The notes below the pieces were generated by a model. That model had not been told where the DNA came from, made no database searches, and worked only from the letters and a program-made list of their open reading frames with translations. Made by a program: the position numbers and the translations under genes. Shown piece after piece: positions 25,230 to 33,473 of a stretch of 64,000 nt of DNA. The stretch is taken from NCBI GenBank assembly GCA_051955985.1, contig JBQCGD010000157.1, forward strand, positions 34,022 to 98,021, written 5' to 3'. The DNA is from DATKPA01 sp051955985 (GTDB lineage Bacteria; Planctomycetota; Phycisphaerae; WQYP01). Numbering within the stretch: position 1 is the stretch's first letter; every line of letters starts with the position of its first letter.

Positions 25230-27185
25230 ATGAAGCCCACCCTGTCGTCGCGCGCCCTCGTCCACACCGCCGCCCTCGCGGCCGCCGCCATGCTTGCCTC
25301 CTCGGCCTCGGCCGGCGTCGCCTACAACTGGAACACCTTCCCCGCCGGCGGCTCCGGCACCTGGAACGACGGCACCCAATGGACCCCCTCTGACGGCACC
25401 GCCTACCCCGGCAGTGACCCCGCCGTCCTCGACGACTCCGCCACCATCAACCCCTCCGCCGCTGGCTACGGCGCCTACACCGTCAACTACACCGGCATGA
25501 ATGCCGCTTCCATCTCCACCCTGACCATCAAGGGCGGCACGGGCGCCGCATCCAGTGACACCCTCACCTTCAACGCCAATGCCACGCTCGCCACCACGGG
25601 CAGCATCGTCCTCAACGCCACAAGCTGCACCACCGGCTCCGTCACCTTCAACGTCAACGATGCGACCGTTTCCACCGCAGGCGTCTCCACCAGCGGGCTG
25701 GTGAGCCTCAACGTGAACGGCAACAGCAATCTCACCTCCACCGGCGCTTTCGGTGGCAACGCCAGCAAAATCACCTTCAATATCGCCGACGGCGCCTCCG
25801 CATCCTTCGGCGGAATGTCCGCCGGAAGCACCAATTCCGTTATCTCCGGCACCGTCAACGGCAATCTCACCACGACCTCTTACTCCACCAACGGCTCCGC
25901 TGATTCCGGCAACCTCACCATCGGAGCTTCCGCCGGCACTGTCTCCCTTGGTGATGTCAAACTCCAACGCACCAGCGGCAACAGTTCCACTCCCAGTGCG
26001 ACCAGCAACGGCCTCCACGTCAAGGGAGGAACCGTCTCCGCGAACAACTTCCAGATCGGCATCAGCAACTCGGCCGCCATCGCTGAAATCGGCGGCGGAA
26101 CCCTGACGGTAAACGGCGCAACGTTCAACGTCGGTCAGAACACCGGCGGCCGCCGCAGCGCCATCTTCGTCGATGGCGGCACCCTCGTCGGCACCAACGC
26201 CGCCGGCCTCACCGTCGGCGCCAGCAATGCCCCCAATACTGGCGGCGGCACCGGCATGCTCAGCATCTCCAGTGGCACCGCGACCCTCGAAAAACTCACA
26301 CTCGGCGCCAATCAAGCCACCACTGCCACCTCCAGCTCCAACAACGTCGGCAACCTCTCCATGTCCGGCGGCAACCTTTATCTCGGCAGCGGCGGTATCG
26401 TCGGCATCAACGCCACCTTCGCTTCGGGAGTGAATCTCGGCTCCACGTACAACATCACCCTCACCGGCGGCACCGTCGGCGCTAAAGACCACTGGTCCTC
26501 CTCCGCCGACATGACCATCAACACCAACGCCGTCACCTTCCTAGCCGCCGACGCCTCCAACCTCGCCCACGACATCTCCCTCGCCGGCAACCTCTCCGGC
26601 AACGGCTCCCTCACCAAAACCGGCGCCGGCAACCTCACTCTCTCCGGCACCGCCTCCTACTCCGGCCCCACCTCCATCAACGCCGGCGCACTCTTCGTCA
26701 CCGGCGCCATCACCGCCAGCACCGCCACCGTCGCACCCGGCGCCACCCTCGGCGGTAACGGCAACATCACCGCCCCCGTCACCAACAACGGCACCCTCAA
26801 CCCCGGCAACACCGGCCCCGGTTCCATCGGCAACCTCATCCTCGGCGGCGGCATCACCTTCGGCGACAACGCCGCCCTCGCCGTCGACTTCGACGCCTCC
26901 TCCGCCGATCAGATCCAGGTCGCCGGAAACATCGTCCTCGGCAACAACGGCTCCCTCACCCTCAACGCCCTCGACACCACCACCGCCGGCACCTACATCA
27001 TCGCCACCTACACCGGTACCGAGTCCGGTACCTTCTCCAACCTCCCCGCCAACGTCTCCGTCGATTACACCACCGGCAACGCCATCACCGTCACCATCGG
27101 CGGAGCCGCCACCCCCGAACCCGCCTCCCTCGCCCTCCTCTCCCTCGGCGCCGCCGCCCTCCTCACCCGCCGCCGCAAAGCCTGA
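25230..27185 (+). CDS. secreted autotransporter-type beta-strand repeat PEP-CTERM protein
   Basis: 651 residues; ggagaaaaa precedes the ATG at 25230. A signal peptide (about 1-28, ending SSASAG) is followed by repeats typical of autotransporter-associated beta-strand proteins (LSGNGSLTKTGAGNLTLSGT, ASYSGPTSINAGALFVTGAI). The end is a PEP-CTERM tail: TPEPASLALLSLGAAALL followed by TRRRKA. There is no dockerin-like segment, unlike the related 9934-13611 protein. It is probably sorted by the same system to the cell surface or matrix. Confidence 0.88.
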   Translation: MKPTLSSRALVHTAALAAAAMLASSASAGVAYNWNTFPAGGSGTWNDGTQWTPSDGTAYPGSDPAVLDDSATINPSAAGYGAYTVNYTGMNAASISTLTIKGGTGAASSDTLTFNANATLATTGSIVLNATSCTTGSVTFNVNDATVSTAGVSTSGLVSLNVNGNSNLTSTGAFGGNASKITFNIADGASASFGGMSAGSTNSVISGTVNGNLTTTSYSTNGSADSGNLTIGASAGTVSLGDVKLQRTSGNSSTPSATSNGLHVKGGTVSANNFQIGISNSAAIAEIGGGTLTVNGATFNVGQNTGGRRSAIFVDGGTLVGTNAAGLTVGASNAPNTGGGTGMLSISSGTATLEKLTLGANQATTATSSSNNVGNLSMSGGNLYLGSGGIVGINATFASGVNLGSTYNITLTGGTVGAKDHWSSSADMTINTNAVTFLAADASNLAHDISLAGNLSGNGSLTKTGAGNLTLSGTASYSGPTSINAGALFVTGAITASTATVAPGATLGGNGNITAPVTNNGTLNPGNTGPGSIGNLILGGGITFGDNAALAVDFDASSADQIQVAGNIVLGNNGSLTLNALDTTTAGTYIIATYTGTESGTFSNLPANVSVDYTTGNAITVTIGGAATPEPASLALLSLGAAALLTRRRKA

Positions 27186-27216
27186 TCCCCTCACGCAAAC
27201 CCCCTCCCAAAAACAA

Positions 27217-27248
27217 AGAACCCCCGGATCGCTCCGGGGGTTCTTTTC
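27217..27248. terminator. bidirectional intrinsic terminator
   Basis: agaacccccgga (27217-27228) pairs with tccgggggttct (27233-27244) around tcgc. The flanks are A-rich on the left and T-rich on the right, between convergent genes. Confidence 0.9.
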
Positions 27249-27284
27249 ATCTCAGCACAAACTCAGTGCCGATGGCTCCTCCCC

Positions 27285-27992
27285 TCAAGCCACCACGCGA
27301 GCCTTCTTCACGCGCGACACAATTCCCAGTCCCGCCAACAGAGCCATGCCCGACCACACCGACGCCGGCAGCGGCACCGCCGACGCCGTGTTCACCGTGA
27401 TCGACGTGATGTCCGCCGTCTTGTACCCCGTGTCGGCCCACTCGCCGATGTACACATACGACCGCACCACGTTCATGTCCCCGAACTTCGTCCCGTTGGT
27501 GTACGTCGTGTCATACAGGCTCGACAGCGTCTGGCCCCAGGTCGTGTTATCCGCTTCCAACCCCGAGCTGAAGTCAAACACGTGGACGCTCGAACCCGAG
27601 TTCAGGTCCGGCGCATTCTCCAGGCTCAACACCAGCAGGTAATGCGACCCATCCCCGTTCGCATCCAGCTTGAACGCCGCGTACGGCTGCTCCGAATTCC
27701 CCGTTTGGTTCTCCGCCGTAAAGCTCATGCTCACATACCGCAGATCCCCGAACGACTGCGTCACGCCCACCACCGCCTGGTTGTCGAGCAAATTCCCGCT
27801 CGGCCCCGTCGACAGCGCCGCATGCCCCGTCGGCGTCGCCGAATAACCCGCGGTTCCCGTCCCGCTGGCGCCGTAAAAAATGTTCGCTCCGTTGAAGTCG
27901 CTCCCCGAAACCGTCACGCTGCTCGCCCGTGCGCTCACCCCCATCGCGCCCACCGCCAGCACCGCCCCCATCATCCACAAACTCGTCTTCAT
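27285..27992 (-). CDS. secreted VPLPA-CTERM-type protein
   Basis: 235 residues. A signal peptide (about 1-24) is followed by a globular domain without a recognised family (SDFNGANIFYGASGTGTAGY, FKLDANGDGSHYLLVLSL). The C-terminus has VPLPASVWSGMALLAGLGIV then a basic cluster, the VPLPA variant of the PEP-CTERM sorting signal. Sharing this tail type with the neighbouring PEP-CTERM proteins argues for the same exosortase-like route. It converges with the 25230 gene at a terminator. Confidence 0.8.
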   Translation of the reverse strand: MKTSLWMMGAVLAVGAMGVSARASSVTVSGSDFNGANIFYGASGTGTAGYSATPTGHAALSTGPSGNLLDNQAVVGVTQSFGDLRYVSMSFTAENQTGNSEQPYAAFKLDANGDGSHYLLVLSLENAPDLNSGSSVHVFDFSSGLEADNTTWGQTLSSLYDTTYTNGTKFGDMNVVRSYVYIGEWADTGYKTADITSITVNTASAVPLPASVWSGMALLAGLGIVSRVKKARVVA

Positions 27993-28465
27993 GACCTTCC
28001 CTTCCCCGCCGGCTCAACCAGTCGCCGGCGGATAAAAATGGGCGAACCAGCGCGCCGGAACATCCTGGCCGCGCCGCCCTGCCCTCTCGTTTCTTCCCGT
28101 TGCCCGTGCGGACGCAGACCGCCCACATCCCGACAAGGTGCAGCAGGCGCCGCGCGCACCCTCACCGCTCTGCACGCTTGGCAAACGCCCGGCATTGCCG
28201 AGTCGTCAACGCTTCAGGTTTCTGCTGAGTGGCCCACACACAACTCAAGAAATGAGCTCACCCCCTTAATACCCCCATTTTCAGTCAAAGCAAAATAATT
28301 CTTAGCCACCGAACAAATGTAAGTGCCTATGAATGCGAAATTTCTGGTTCCCTCCCCATCCGCGACCGCCCGCCCCAACCGGCTCCCCGTTTGCATCAAC
28401 CCCCTCCCAGTAGCCGTCGTCCCCGTCTCGATGGCCTCCACCCCTCCTGCCCCAAGGAGCTCTCC
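27993..28465. other. divergent intergenic region without recognised gene
   Basis: About 470 bp between divergent genes. It becomes AT-rich around 28240-28350. No convincing gene, RNA gene or repeat was seen; it presumably holds promoters for both flanking genes. Confidence 0.35.
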
Positions 28466-28699
28466 ATGACCACCGACCTGCCCACCACCAAACGCCCCCG
28501 CTTCGCCTGGGTCTTCATCCTCATCGCCCTCCTCGTCGCCGGCGGTATCTTCTACTGGGCCACCTGGACCACCAACGGCCGCGAAAGCTCCAAAGGGCCC
28601 GGCGCGCAATCCCACACCTACAACACCACCCCCGCGCCCGTCTCCAACGACAACGCCGTCCAAACCCCGCCCGCCAAGGCCGAAGCCAACAACCGCTGA
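28466..28699 (+). CDS. 77-residue single-pass membrane protein
   Basis: The ATG at 28466 has AAGGAG seven bases upstream. A short cytoplasmic start (MTTDLPTTKRPRF) precedes one transmembrane helix (about 14-34, AWVFILIALLVAGGIFYWAT) and a polar low-complexity tail. No family recognised. It faces the convergent thioredoxin gene; a tgtgtgtgtgtg run lies between them. Confidence 0.6.
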   Translation: MTTDLPTTKRPRFAWVFILIALLVAGGIFYWATWTTNGRESSKGPGAQSHTYNTTPAPVSNDNAVQTPPAKAEANNR

Positions 28700-28742
28700 T
28701 CCCCTTCGCCGCCAATGTGTGTGTGTGTGCTTCCCCCGCCTG

Positions 28743-29216
28743 TCACGCCCCCACGGCCTGCGCCAGCCGCCGCGCAATCTCCGGCCCAGGCTGCACCCCC
28801 ACCATCCGATCCACCTCCCGCCCTCCCTTCACAATCACCAGCAGCGGAATCGCATCCGCCCGAAACCGCGCCGCCAACCCCGGATTCTCATCCACGTTCA
28901 CCTTCACCACCTTCGCCCGCCCCGCAAATTCCCCCGCCAGCTTCTCCAGCACCGGCGCAATCATCCGGCACGGACCGCACCACGGCGCCCACAAATCCAC
29001 CAGCACCGGCACCCCCGACCTCTCCACCACCTCCCCAAACGTCCCCTCCGTCACCTCCACCGGATGCGAACCCCCCGCACCCGCCCCATCCAGCGGCGCT
29101 TTGCACCGCGCACAAACCGCCGCAAATCCTTGCGCCACCTTCCCCGCATCCACCCGATTGTTCGCCCCACAATTCGCACACCGCACAACTGTCGTACTTG
29201 CATCCGCCGTCGCCAT
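28743..29216 (-). CDS. trxC: thioredoxin 2-type with N-terminal zinc ribbon
   Basis: 157 residues. The N-terminal zinc ribbon has Cys13/Cys16 and Cys35/Cys38. The thioredoxin domain (about 52-157) has the active site WAPWCGPC with Cys80 and Cys83, and a cis-Pro in DAIPLLVIVKGG. It reduces cytoplasmic disulfides, and the zinc ribbon form is linked in E. coli to oxidative stress. The neighbouring heme peroxidase gene lies upstream on the same strand, but they are separated by 165 bp that contains the dispersed repeat. Confidence 0.93.
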   Translation of the reverse strand: MATADASTTVVRCANCGANNRVDAGKVAQGFAAVCARCKAPLDGAGAGGSHPVEVTEGTFGEVVERSGVPVLVDLWAPWCGPCRMIAPVLEKLAGEFAGRAKVVKVNVDENPGLAARFRADAIPLLVIVKGGREVDRMVGVQPGPEIARRLAQAVGA

Positions 29217-29263
29217 AAAAAACCTCCTGCAAAACAGCGAACCATTCTATGCACGAGGGAGGC

Positions 29264-29324
29264 GCGAACCCGCCGTATGGAGTTCCGCCTTCAGGCGGCG
29301 TCTCTGCCGATGCGGAGCGAGGCG
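29264..29324 (-). repeat. dispersed ~60-bp element, copy 2
   Basis: On the reverse strand this reads cgcctcgctccgcatcggca followed by gagacgccgcctgaaggcgg, matching 6125-6187 nearly throughout. The core gccgcctgaaggcgg can fold on itself. It sits between the peroxidase and thioredoxin genes. Confidence 0.75.
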
Positions 29325-29381
29325 AAAAAAGGCCCACGCATCCCCTCGAACGCGCGGGCCCGTCAAGGTCACCCAATCCAC

Positions 29382-31316
29382 TCACACCAACCGATCCAAC
29401 CTCACCAGCCCCAAATTCACACCCCCACGCGCCGGCACTGTATTCACACCACCCCCCGTCCCAGCCGGCGGCCCCTTCTTCCCCGAAGCCCCCGCCCCGC
29501 TCTCCCCTTTCACCGTCCGCAGCACCGGCGAAGGCAACCCCCCGCTCCGCGCCCCGCTTCCCCCCGTTGACGTCGGCGACTTCACCCGCGGCGGAAGCGG
29601 CGCTACCGGCGACACCGGCGCCGCCGGTCCCTCCGCGATTGTCCCCGCCCCCGGCGCCACATAGAAAAACACATTCCCCTGCAACGTCGTCAACGCCGTG
29701 TTCCGCTCGATCACCTGCGCCAGCGTCGTATGCGCAATCGCATTCAACCCCGCCCCTGAAAACGTGTTCTGATACCAGAACCGATCGCCATCCCGCAGCC
29801 GCTCAAACTGGTCCCCAATGATCCGCGTGAACAGCGCCCCCAGCGAATCCCCCTTCAAATGATCCTCCGCCAGCCCCCCGACCCACGCATCAATGTTGTT
29901 CACATTCCCATACGTCGCCTTCAACTCCGATTGCAACGTCCCATCCGAGGTAATCTGCGCAAACGAAGTCACCCGCGGCAACCCATACGCCGCCCGCAGC
30001 GTGTTGTAATTCGCCACCCCATGATCCCGCCCCCGCTGTATGTTCAACGCCGCCAGGTCCATCCCCCCCGCGCCCGGCGGCCCAAACAAAAAGTTCCGCA
30101 CATCATCCACCACGTGCACATCAATCTCCTGCGCATCCCCCGTCGCCGCCCCCTTCAAAATCGGATCAATATCCCCCTCATGGTTCGGCAAACTCGGATT
30201 CAGCAGCGTCGGATTGAAAAACGCCTGCGCCAACTCCGCATCCCCCTCCGGTATCGTCGTCCCATCATTGTTCATCCGCGCAATGTCCCCATCCAGCATC
30301 GAATGCCCGAACCGGAACGCCACCGTCGAAAACTCCGTCGCAATCGACGGATTCACCCGCGGGTCATACCCCCGATACGCCCCCGGTGCATACGGCCCAA
30401 GCAACGCGGGCAAAAACTCGTTGAACGTAATCGCCTGCAGCTCCCCAATCACAATCCGCCGCGCCCCCTGGAACAACTGCTCGTCCGTCCACCGCGGATT
30501 CTGCTTCGCCAGTTGATCCGCAATCCGATTGTGCTCCCGCATCCACAATGTCTGCATCGCCGTCAGCTCAATGTTTTCATTCGCCCGCACATCCCCCGCC
30601 AGGAACAACTGGTCATCCGCCACAATGTGCGCATCGTTCGCGTTCGCCAGCCCCAGCGTATTCAACGGCAACAGATCCCCCGGACTCGTCTTCAGATGCC
30701 CGCCCGACATCGTCCGCAGCGCCATCTCCCGCGTCGTGTCCGACCCATAAATCTGCGACCCATCAATAAACGCCGTGATCGCATTCGTCTGCTGCCGCGG
30801 ATTCGCCGCACTCTTCCCCGTCGCCGCATCAAACACCGACCGCGTGTCCGCAATCACCTGCGTCCCCGTTGAATTCGGATCAAACCACGGATCCCCCGTC
30901 GGCACCGCAATGTCCATCTCCTCCGTCGTCCCCGTATCCGTCAGATCAATGTCATGATCCAAAAACTGCCCGAACAGATACACTATGTCCGACATGTTCC
31001 GATTGTTCACAATATCCCCCGTCTGCGCATCTATCGCATTGCTCACCGCCCGCGCCGAAGGCCGATTCTGCCCCGCCGGCGCCGACACCCCATCCCCATA
31101 CGCCGCCCTCGACATCCGTATCAAATCAATCCCCGCCTTCCCAAAGTTCGGATGATTGAGATTATTCCCCGACCCATCAATCGCCTCCACCGCCGGCATC
31201 TTCGGCGCCGCCGGCGGTGGGGGGGGAACCTTCGCCTTCACCACCGAATACAACTCCCGCCGCTCCATCGCCTCCAGCAAACACCGGTTCGAATACCGCT
31301 GCATCCTTCCACGCAT
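29382..31316 (-). CDS. animal-type heme peroxidase with LEPR-XLL-like N-terminus
   Basis: 644 residues from the ATG at 31316, which has GAGG six bases upstream (an ATG at 31304 is the alternative). The N-terminus MQRYSNRCLLEAMERRELYS resembles the planctomycete LEPR-XLL motif. The peroxidase domain (about 45-570) belongs to the peroxidasin/peroxinectin superfamily: distal His121 in FGQFLDHDIDLTD, the MREHNRIADQLAKQNP helix, proximal His338 in FRFGHSML and LNIQRGRDHGVANYN. These enzymes oxidise halides or phenols with H2O2. The last ~75 residues are Pro/Gly/Ser-rich. The protein is probably exported, though no classical signal peptide is visible. Confidence 0.88.
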   Translation of the reverse strand: MRGRMQRYSNRCLLEAMERRELYSVVKAKVPPPPPAAPKMPAVEAIDGSGNNLNHPNFGKAGIDLIRMSRAAYGDGVSAPAGQNRPSARAVSNAIDAQTGDIVNNRNMSDIVYLFGQFLDHDIDLTDTGTTEEMDIAVPTGDPWFDPNSTGTQVIADTRSVFDAATGKSAANPRQQTNAITAFIDGSQIYGSDTTREMALRTMSGGHLKTSPGDLLPLNTLGLANANDAHIVADDQLFLAGDVRANENIELTAMQTLWMREHNRIADQLAKQNPRWTDEQLFQGARRIVIGELQAITFNEFLPALLGPYAPGAYRGYDPRVNPSIATEFSTVAFRFGHSMLDGDIARMNNDGTTIPEGDAELAQAFFNPTLLNPSLPNHEGDIDPILKGAATGDAQEIDVHVVDDVRNFLFGPPGAGGMDLAALNIQRGRDHGVANYNTLRAAYGLPRVTSFAQITSDGTLQSELKATYGNVNNIDAWVGGLAEDHLKGDSLGALFTRIIGDQFERLRDGDRFWYQNTFSGAGLNAIAHTTLAQVIERNTALTTLQGNVFFYVAPGAGTIAEGPAAPVSPVAPLPPRVKSPTSTGGSGARSGGLPSPVLRTVKGESGAGASGKKGPPAGTGGGVNTVPARGGVNLGLVRLDRLV

Positions 31317-32017
31317 ACGCCACCTCGCGCAAATGTCTCTGCAGTGCGCGCAGTCCACGCGCATGCCGCAGGAGAAACCACGATGGAAATCACGAAGGGC
31401 GAAAGTGCTGTGCGTATTGTGTCGGGATGAGGAAAGAAGAATGATCTCCCGACGATCAGCCCTGCCAGGCCGCCACCACGCCACACCCTTCCACCCACAC
31501 CCCATTCGTGCACCTCTTCTCATCCCCGGTTGCAAAAAAATGATCGAGTCCCAGCCGCCCCAAATACCACGCTCAGAAGTGTTGTAACTGTTTACCGACC
31601 TGACGAACCGTGGATCGAAATCCGCGGCCGAACCGGCTCCGATGCCTCGTTGAGGCTTCTTTGATAAGTCGAATCATTCGTGGCCATTGGTGGCCATTCG
31701 TGGACAATTTACGTCGTCGTCCCCGGGGGGGGGAAACGGTAAACACTTACGAAGTTCCCACCACTAGTTGAAGTTCATAGAATGTTAGGGTATGCTCCCC
31801 TTAACACGGGGGAACTTCCATGCACACACCACCCACGGGTACCGCGACAGTCACGGAGCGCCCATCTCCCCCGCACCCCACCGGCCCCAGCCCCGCGCAG
31901 GCAGCGAAAAACCCCTCCCCCACGCGCATCCCCGTACGCCCAACCCCCTCCACCCTGCACCCACATGCAGCATACAAACCAAACTCCCTCCCCACCCCGC
32001 GCGTCTCTCCCCCCAAC
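31317..32017. other. long non-coding region with short direct repeats
   Basis: About 700 bp without a supported gene. Around 31673-31704 a 10-bp motif is repeated (cattcgtggc, cattggtggc, cattcgtgga). A run of nine G lies at about 31724. From 31818 the sequence is C-rich. An open frame from 31820 to 32179 exists but has low-complexity Pro/Thr composition and no family. Confidence 0.45.
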
Positions 32018-32172
32018 AACTTGATCACCTTCGGCTGGCGCTATCAAAAACGCGGTTTTCAGAAGACCGAACTTGATCATCTTCGTGTGGCGCTATCAAA
32101 AACACGGTTCGCCCCCGACCAACTTGATCATCTTCGGCAGGGGCCCCCAAAAACGCCGTTTTCCGCCCCCCA
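32018..32172. repeat. three tandem copies of a ~52-bp unit
   Basis: Units start at 32018, 32070 and 32121, each beginning aacttgatca(c/t)cttcg. The first two share a central (t)ggcgctatcaaaaac segment, and each ends with an acgcggttttc-like segment (diverged in unit 2). Spacing is 52, 51 and about 52 bp. The array ends 73 bp before the DUF3467 gene. Confidence 0.85.
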
Positions 32173-32244
32173 TGGGTGACCCCATCCCCCGTCTCCGGGT
32201 ATCGTATGCTTTCCTCCACCTGTCGTATTTCATATGGATGAACA

Positions 32245-32928
32245 ATGAGCGACGTAAACAACCCCAGCAACAGCGGCAAACCCGAAAACCCCGGCGACCA
32301 GACCCAACGCATCGCCCACGCCCCCATGTCCGCCCGCGTCCCCGAAAAAGTCGCCCGCGGCGTCATGGCCACCGCCTTCATGGCCTACTTCGGCCCACAG
32401 GAATTCGTCGTCGACTTCCTCCAGCTCGTCGGCCGCCCCCCCCAGCTCGCCGCCCGCATCGTCATGACCCCCAATGTCGCCGAACAGTTCATCTATGTCC
32501 TCAAGGAAAACCTCACCCGTTACACCGCCAACTTCGGTCCGCCCCCCACCATCCCCAAAAACCCCAACGACACGCCCCGCACCGCCCAGGAAATCTACGC
32601 CGAAATCAAACTCCCCGACGACCAGCTCTCCGGCGTCTACGCCAATGCCGTCATGATAGGACACACCCCCGCCGAGTTCGGTATGGACTTCATCACCAGC
32701 TTCTTCCCCACCGCCGCCGTCAGCGCCCGCGTCTACCTCTCCGCCCCCCGCATCCCCCAGCTCATCGACACCCTCTCCGGCCTCGTCGCCCAATACCACA
32801 AACAACGCGCCCAAACCCCTCCCCACAACCCCAACCAAGGCCCCGGCGGCGGGGGGGGAGGGGGCGGCGAGGGGGGCTACGGCACAGCTCCCGGAATTCC
32901 TGGCTTCCCAACCCCGCCCAGCAATTAG
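32245..32928 (+). CDS. DUF3467-like protein with two copies of the domain
   Basis: 227 residues. Two tandem units are visible. The first (about 30-95) has FMAYFGPQEFVVDFLQLVGR and ARIVMTPNVAEQFIYVLKENL. The second (about 128-190) has ANAVMIGHTPAEFGMDFITS and ARVYLSAPRIPQLIDTLSGL. DUF3467 proteins are usually ~100 residues with one unit and unknown function, so this looks like an internal duplication. The tail is Gly-rich. A four-codon upstream frame (ATG GAT GAA CAA TGA) overlaps the leader. The 52-bp repeat array is upstream. Confidence 0.75.
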   Translation: MSDVNNPSNSGKPENPGDQTQRIAHAPMSARVPEKVARGVMATAFMAYFGPQEFVVDFLQLVGRPPQLAARIVMTPNVAEQFIYVLKENLTRYTANFGPPPTIPKNPNDTPRTAQEIYAEIKLPDDQLSGVYANAVMIGHTPAEFGMDFITSFFPTAAVSARVYLSAPRIPQLIDTLSGLVAQYHKQRAQTPPHNPNQGPGGGGGGGGEGGYGTAPGIPGFPTPPSN

Positions 32929-32966
32929 AATAGGTGAACAGTCACTCATCTAATGGGAGAAGCACA

Positions 32967-33197
32967 ATGACCACCCTGCCCTGCGCATTTCTCTCCAACA
33001 TCGCCGGCCCAGATTTCCTCATCCTCGGCCTCCTCTACTTTGTCGTCTCCATCGTCGCCATTGTCGAAATCCTCAAAAGCCGCGCCGACCCCATGACCAA
33101 GCTCCTCTGGGTCATCGTCGTCTGGTTCATTCCCTGGATCGGCCTCATCCTCTACTACACGATCGGCAGACCCTCCGTGAAGTCTCCCTATTCCTGA
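32967..33197 (+). CDS. PLDc_N-domain small membrane protein 1
   Basis: 76 residues from the ATG at 32967, preceded by gggaga. Two hydrophobic helices (about 18-36 and 45-64) flank EILKSRADPMTKLLWVIVVW, then FIPWIGLILYYTIGR. This is the short 'PLD nuclease N-terminal' (PLDc_N) membrane domain found at the start of cardiolipin synthases and as free mini-proteins. There is no catalytic phospholipase domain. The next gene encodes a second copy 25 bp away. Confidence 0.8.
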   Translation: MTTLPCAFLSNIAGPDFLILGLLYFVVSIVAIVEILKSRADPMTKLLWVIVVWFIPWIGLILYYTIGRPSVKSPYS

Positions 33198-33222
33198 TTC
33201 CTTTTTTTCAAAGGAGTTCACA

Positions 33223-33402
33223 ATGATTGGCGGATTACTCGGTCTCGTCATTTTCGTCCTCGACATCGTCGCAATCGTCGATGTCGCCCGCAGCCGCAAG
33301 CCGACCGGCCAGATCGTCCTCTGGATCGTCCTCATCCTCGTCCTCCCGCTCATCGGAATGCTCCTCTACTTCCTCCTCGGCCGCGGCGGTGCCACCGCCT
33401 GA
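33223..33402 (+). CDS. PLDc_N-domain small membrane protein 2
   Basis: 59 residues, with AAGGAG seven bases before the ATG. It shows the same two-helix plan as its neighbour (LLGLVIFVLDIVAIVDVARS, then LWIVLILVLPLIGMLLYFLL, ending GRGGATA). It is probably a paralogue of 32967-33197 from a local duplication and likely shares its transcript. Function unknown. Confidence 0.75.
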   Translation: MIGGLLGLVIFVLDIVAIVDVARSRKPTGQIVLWIVLILVLPLIGMLLYFLLGRGGATA

Positions 33403-33432
33403 AAGGATTCTTCTTCGTCGCCGTTCCATGCA

Positions 33433-33438
33433 TATAAT
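33433..33438 (+). promoter_or_regulatory. possible -10 element for hflX-rnpA
   Basis: A perfect tataat lies 35 bp before the hflX start in an otherwise GC-rich region. No convincing -35 was seen, so this is only a candidate. Confidence 0.25.
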
Positions 33439-33473
33439 GCAGTTGTCACCCTCGTTCACCGAAGGAACTCCAT

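Noticed and set aside
28716..28730. tgtgtg dinucleotide run
   Set aside because: Too short to be informative; likely a simple slippage sequence between two convergent genes.
32018..32172. CRISPR array
   Set aside because: Only three adjoining units without distinct spacers, no Cas gene, and drift runs throughout the unit.
31820..32179. Possible 119-residue protein before and across the 52-bp repeats
   Set aside because: Pro/Thr/His low complexity, and the repeat units are 52 and 51 bp, so they fall in different frames and encode unrelated peptides.
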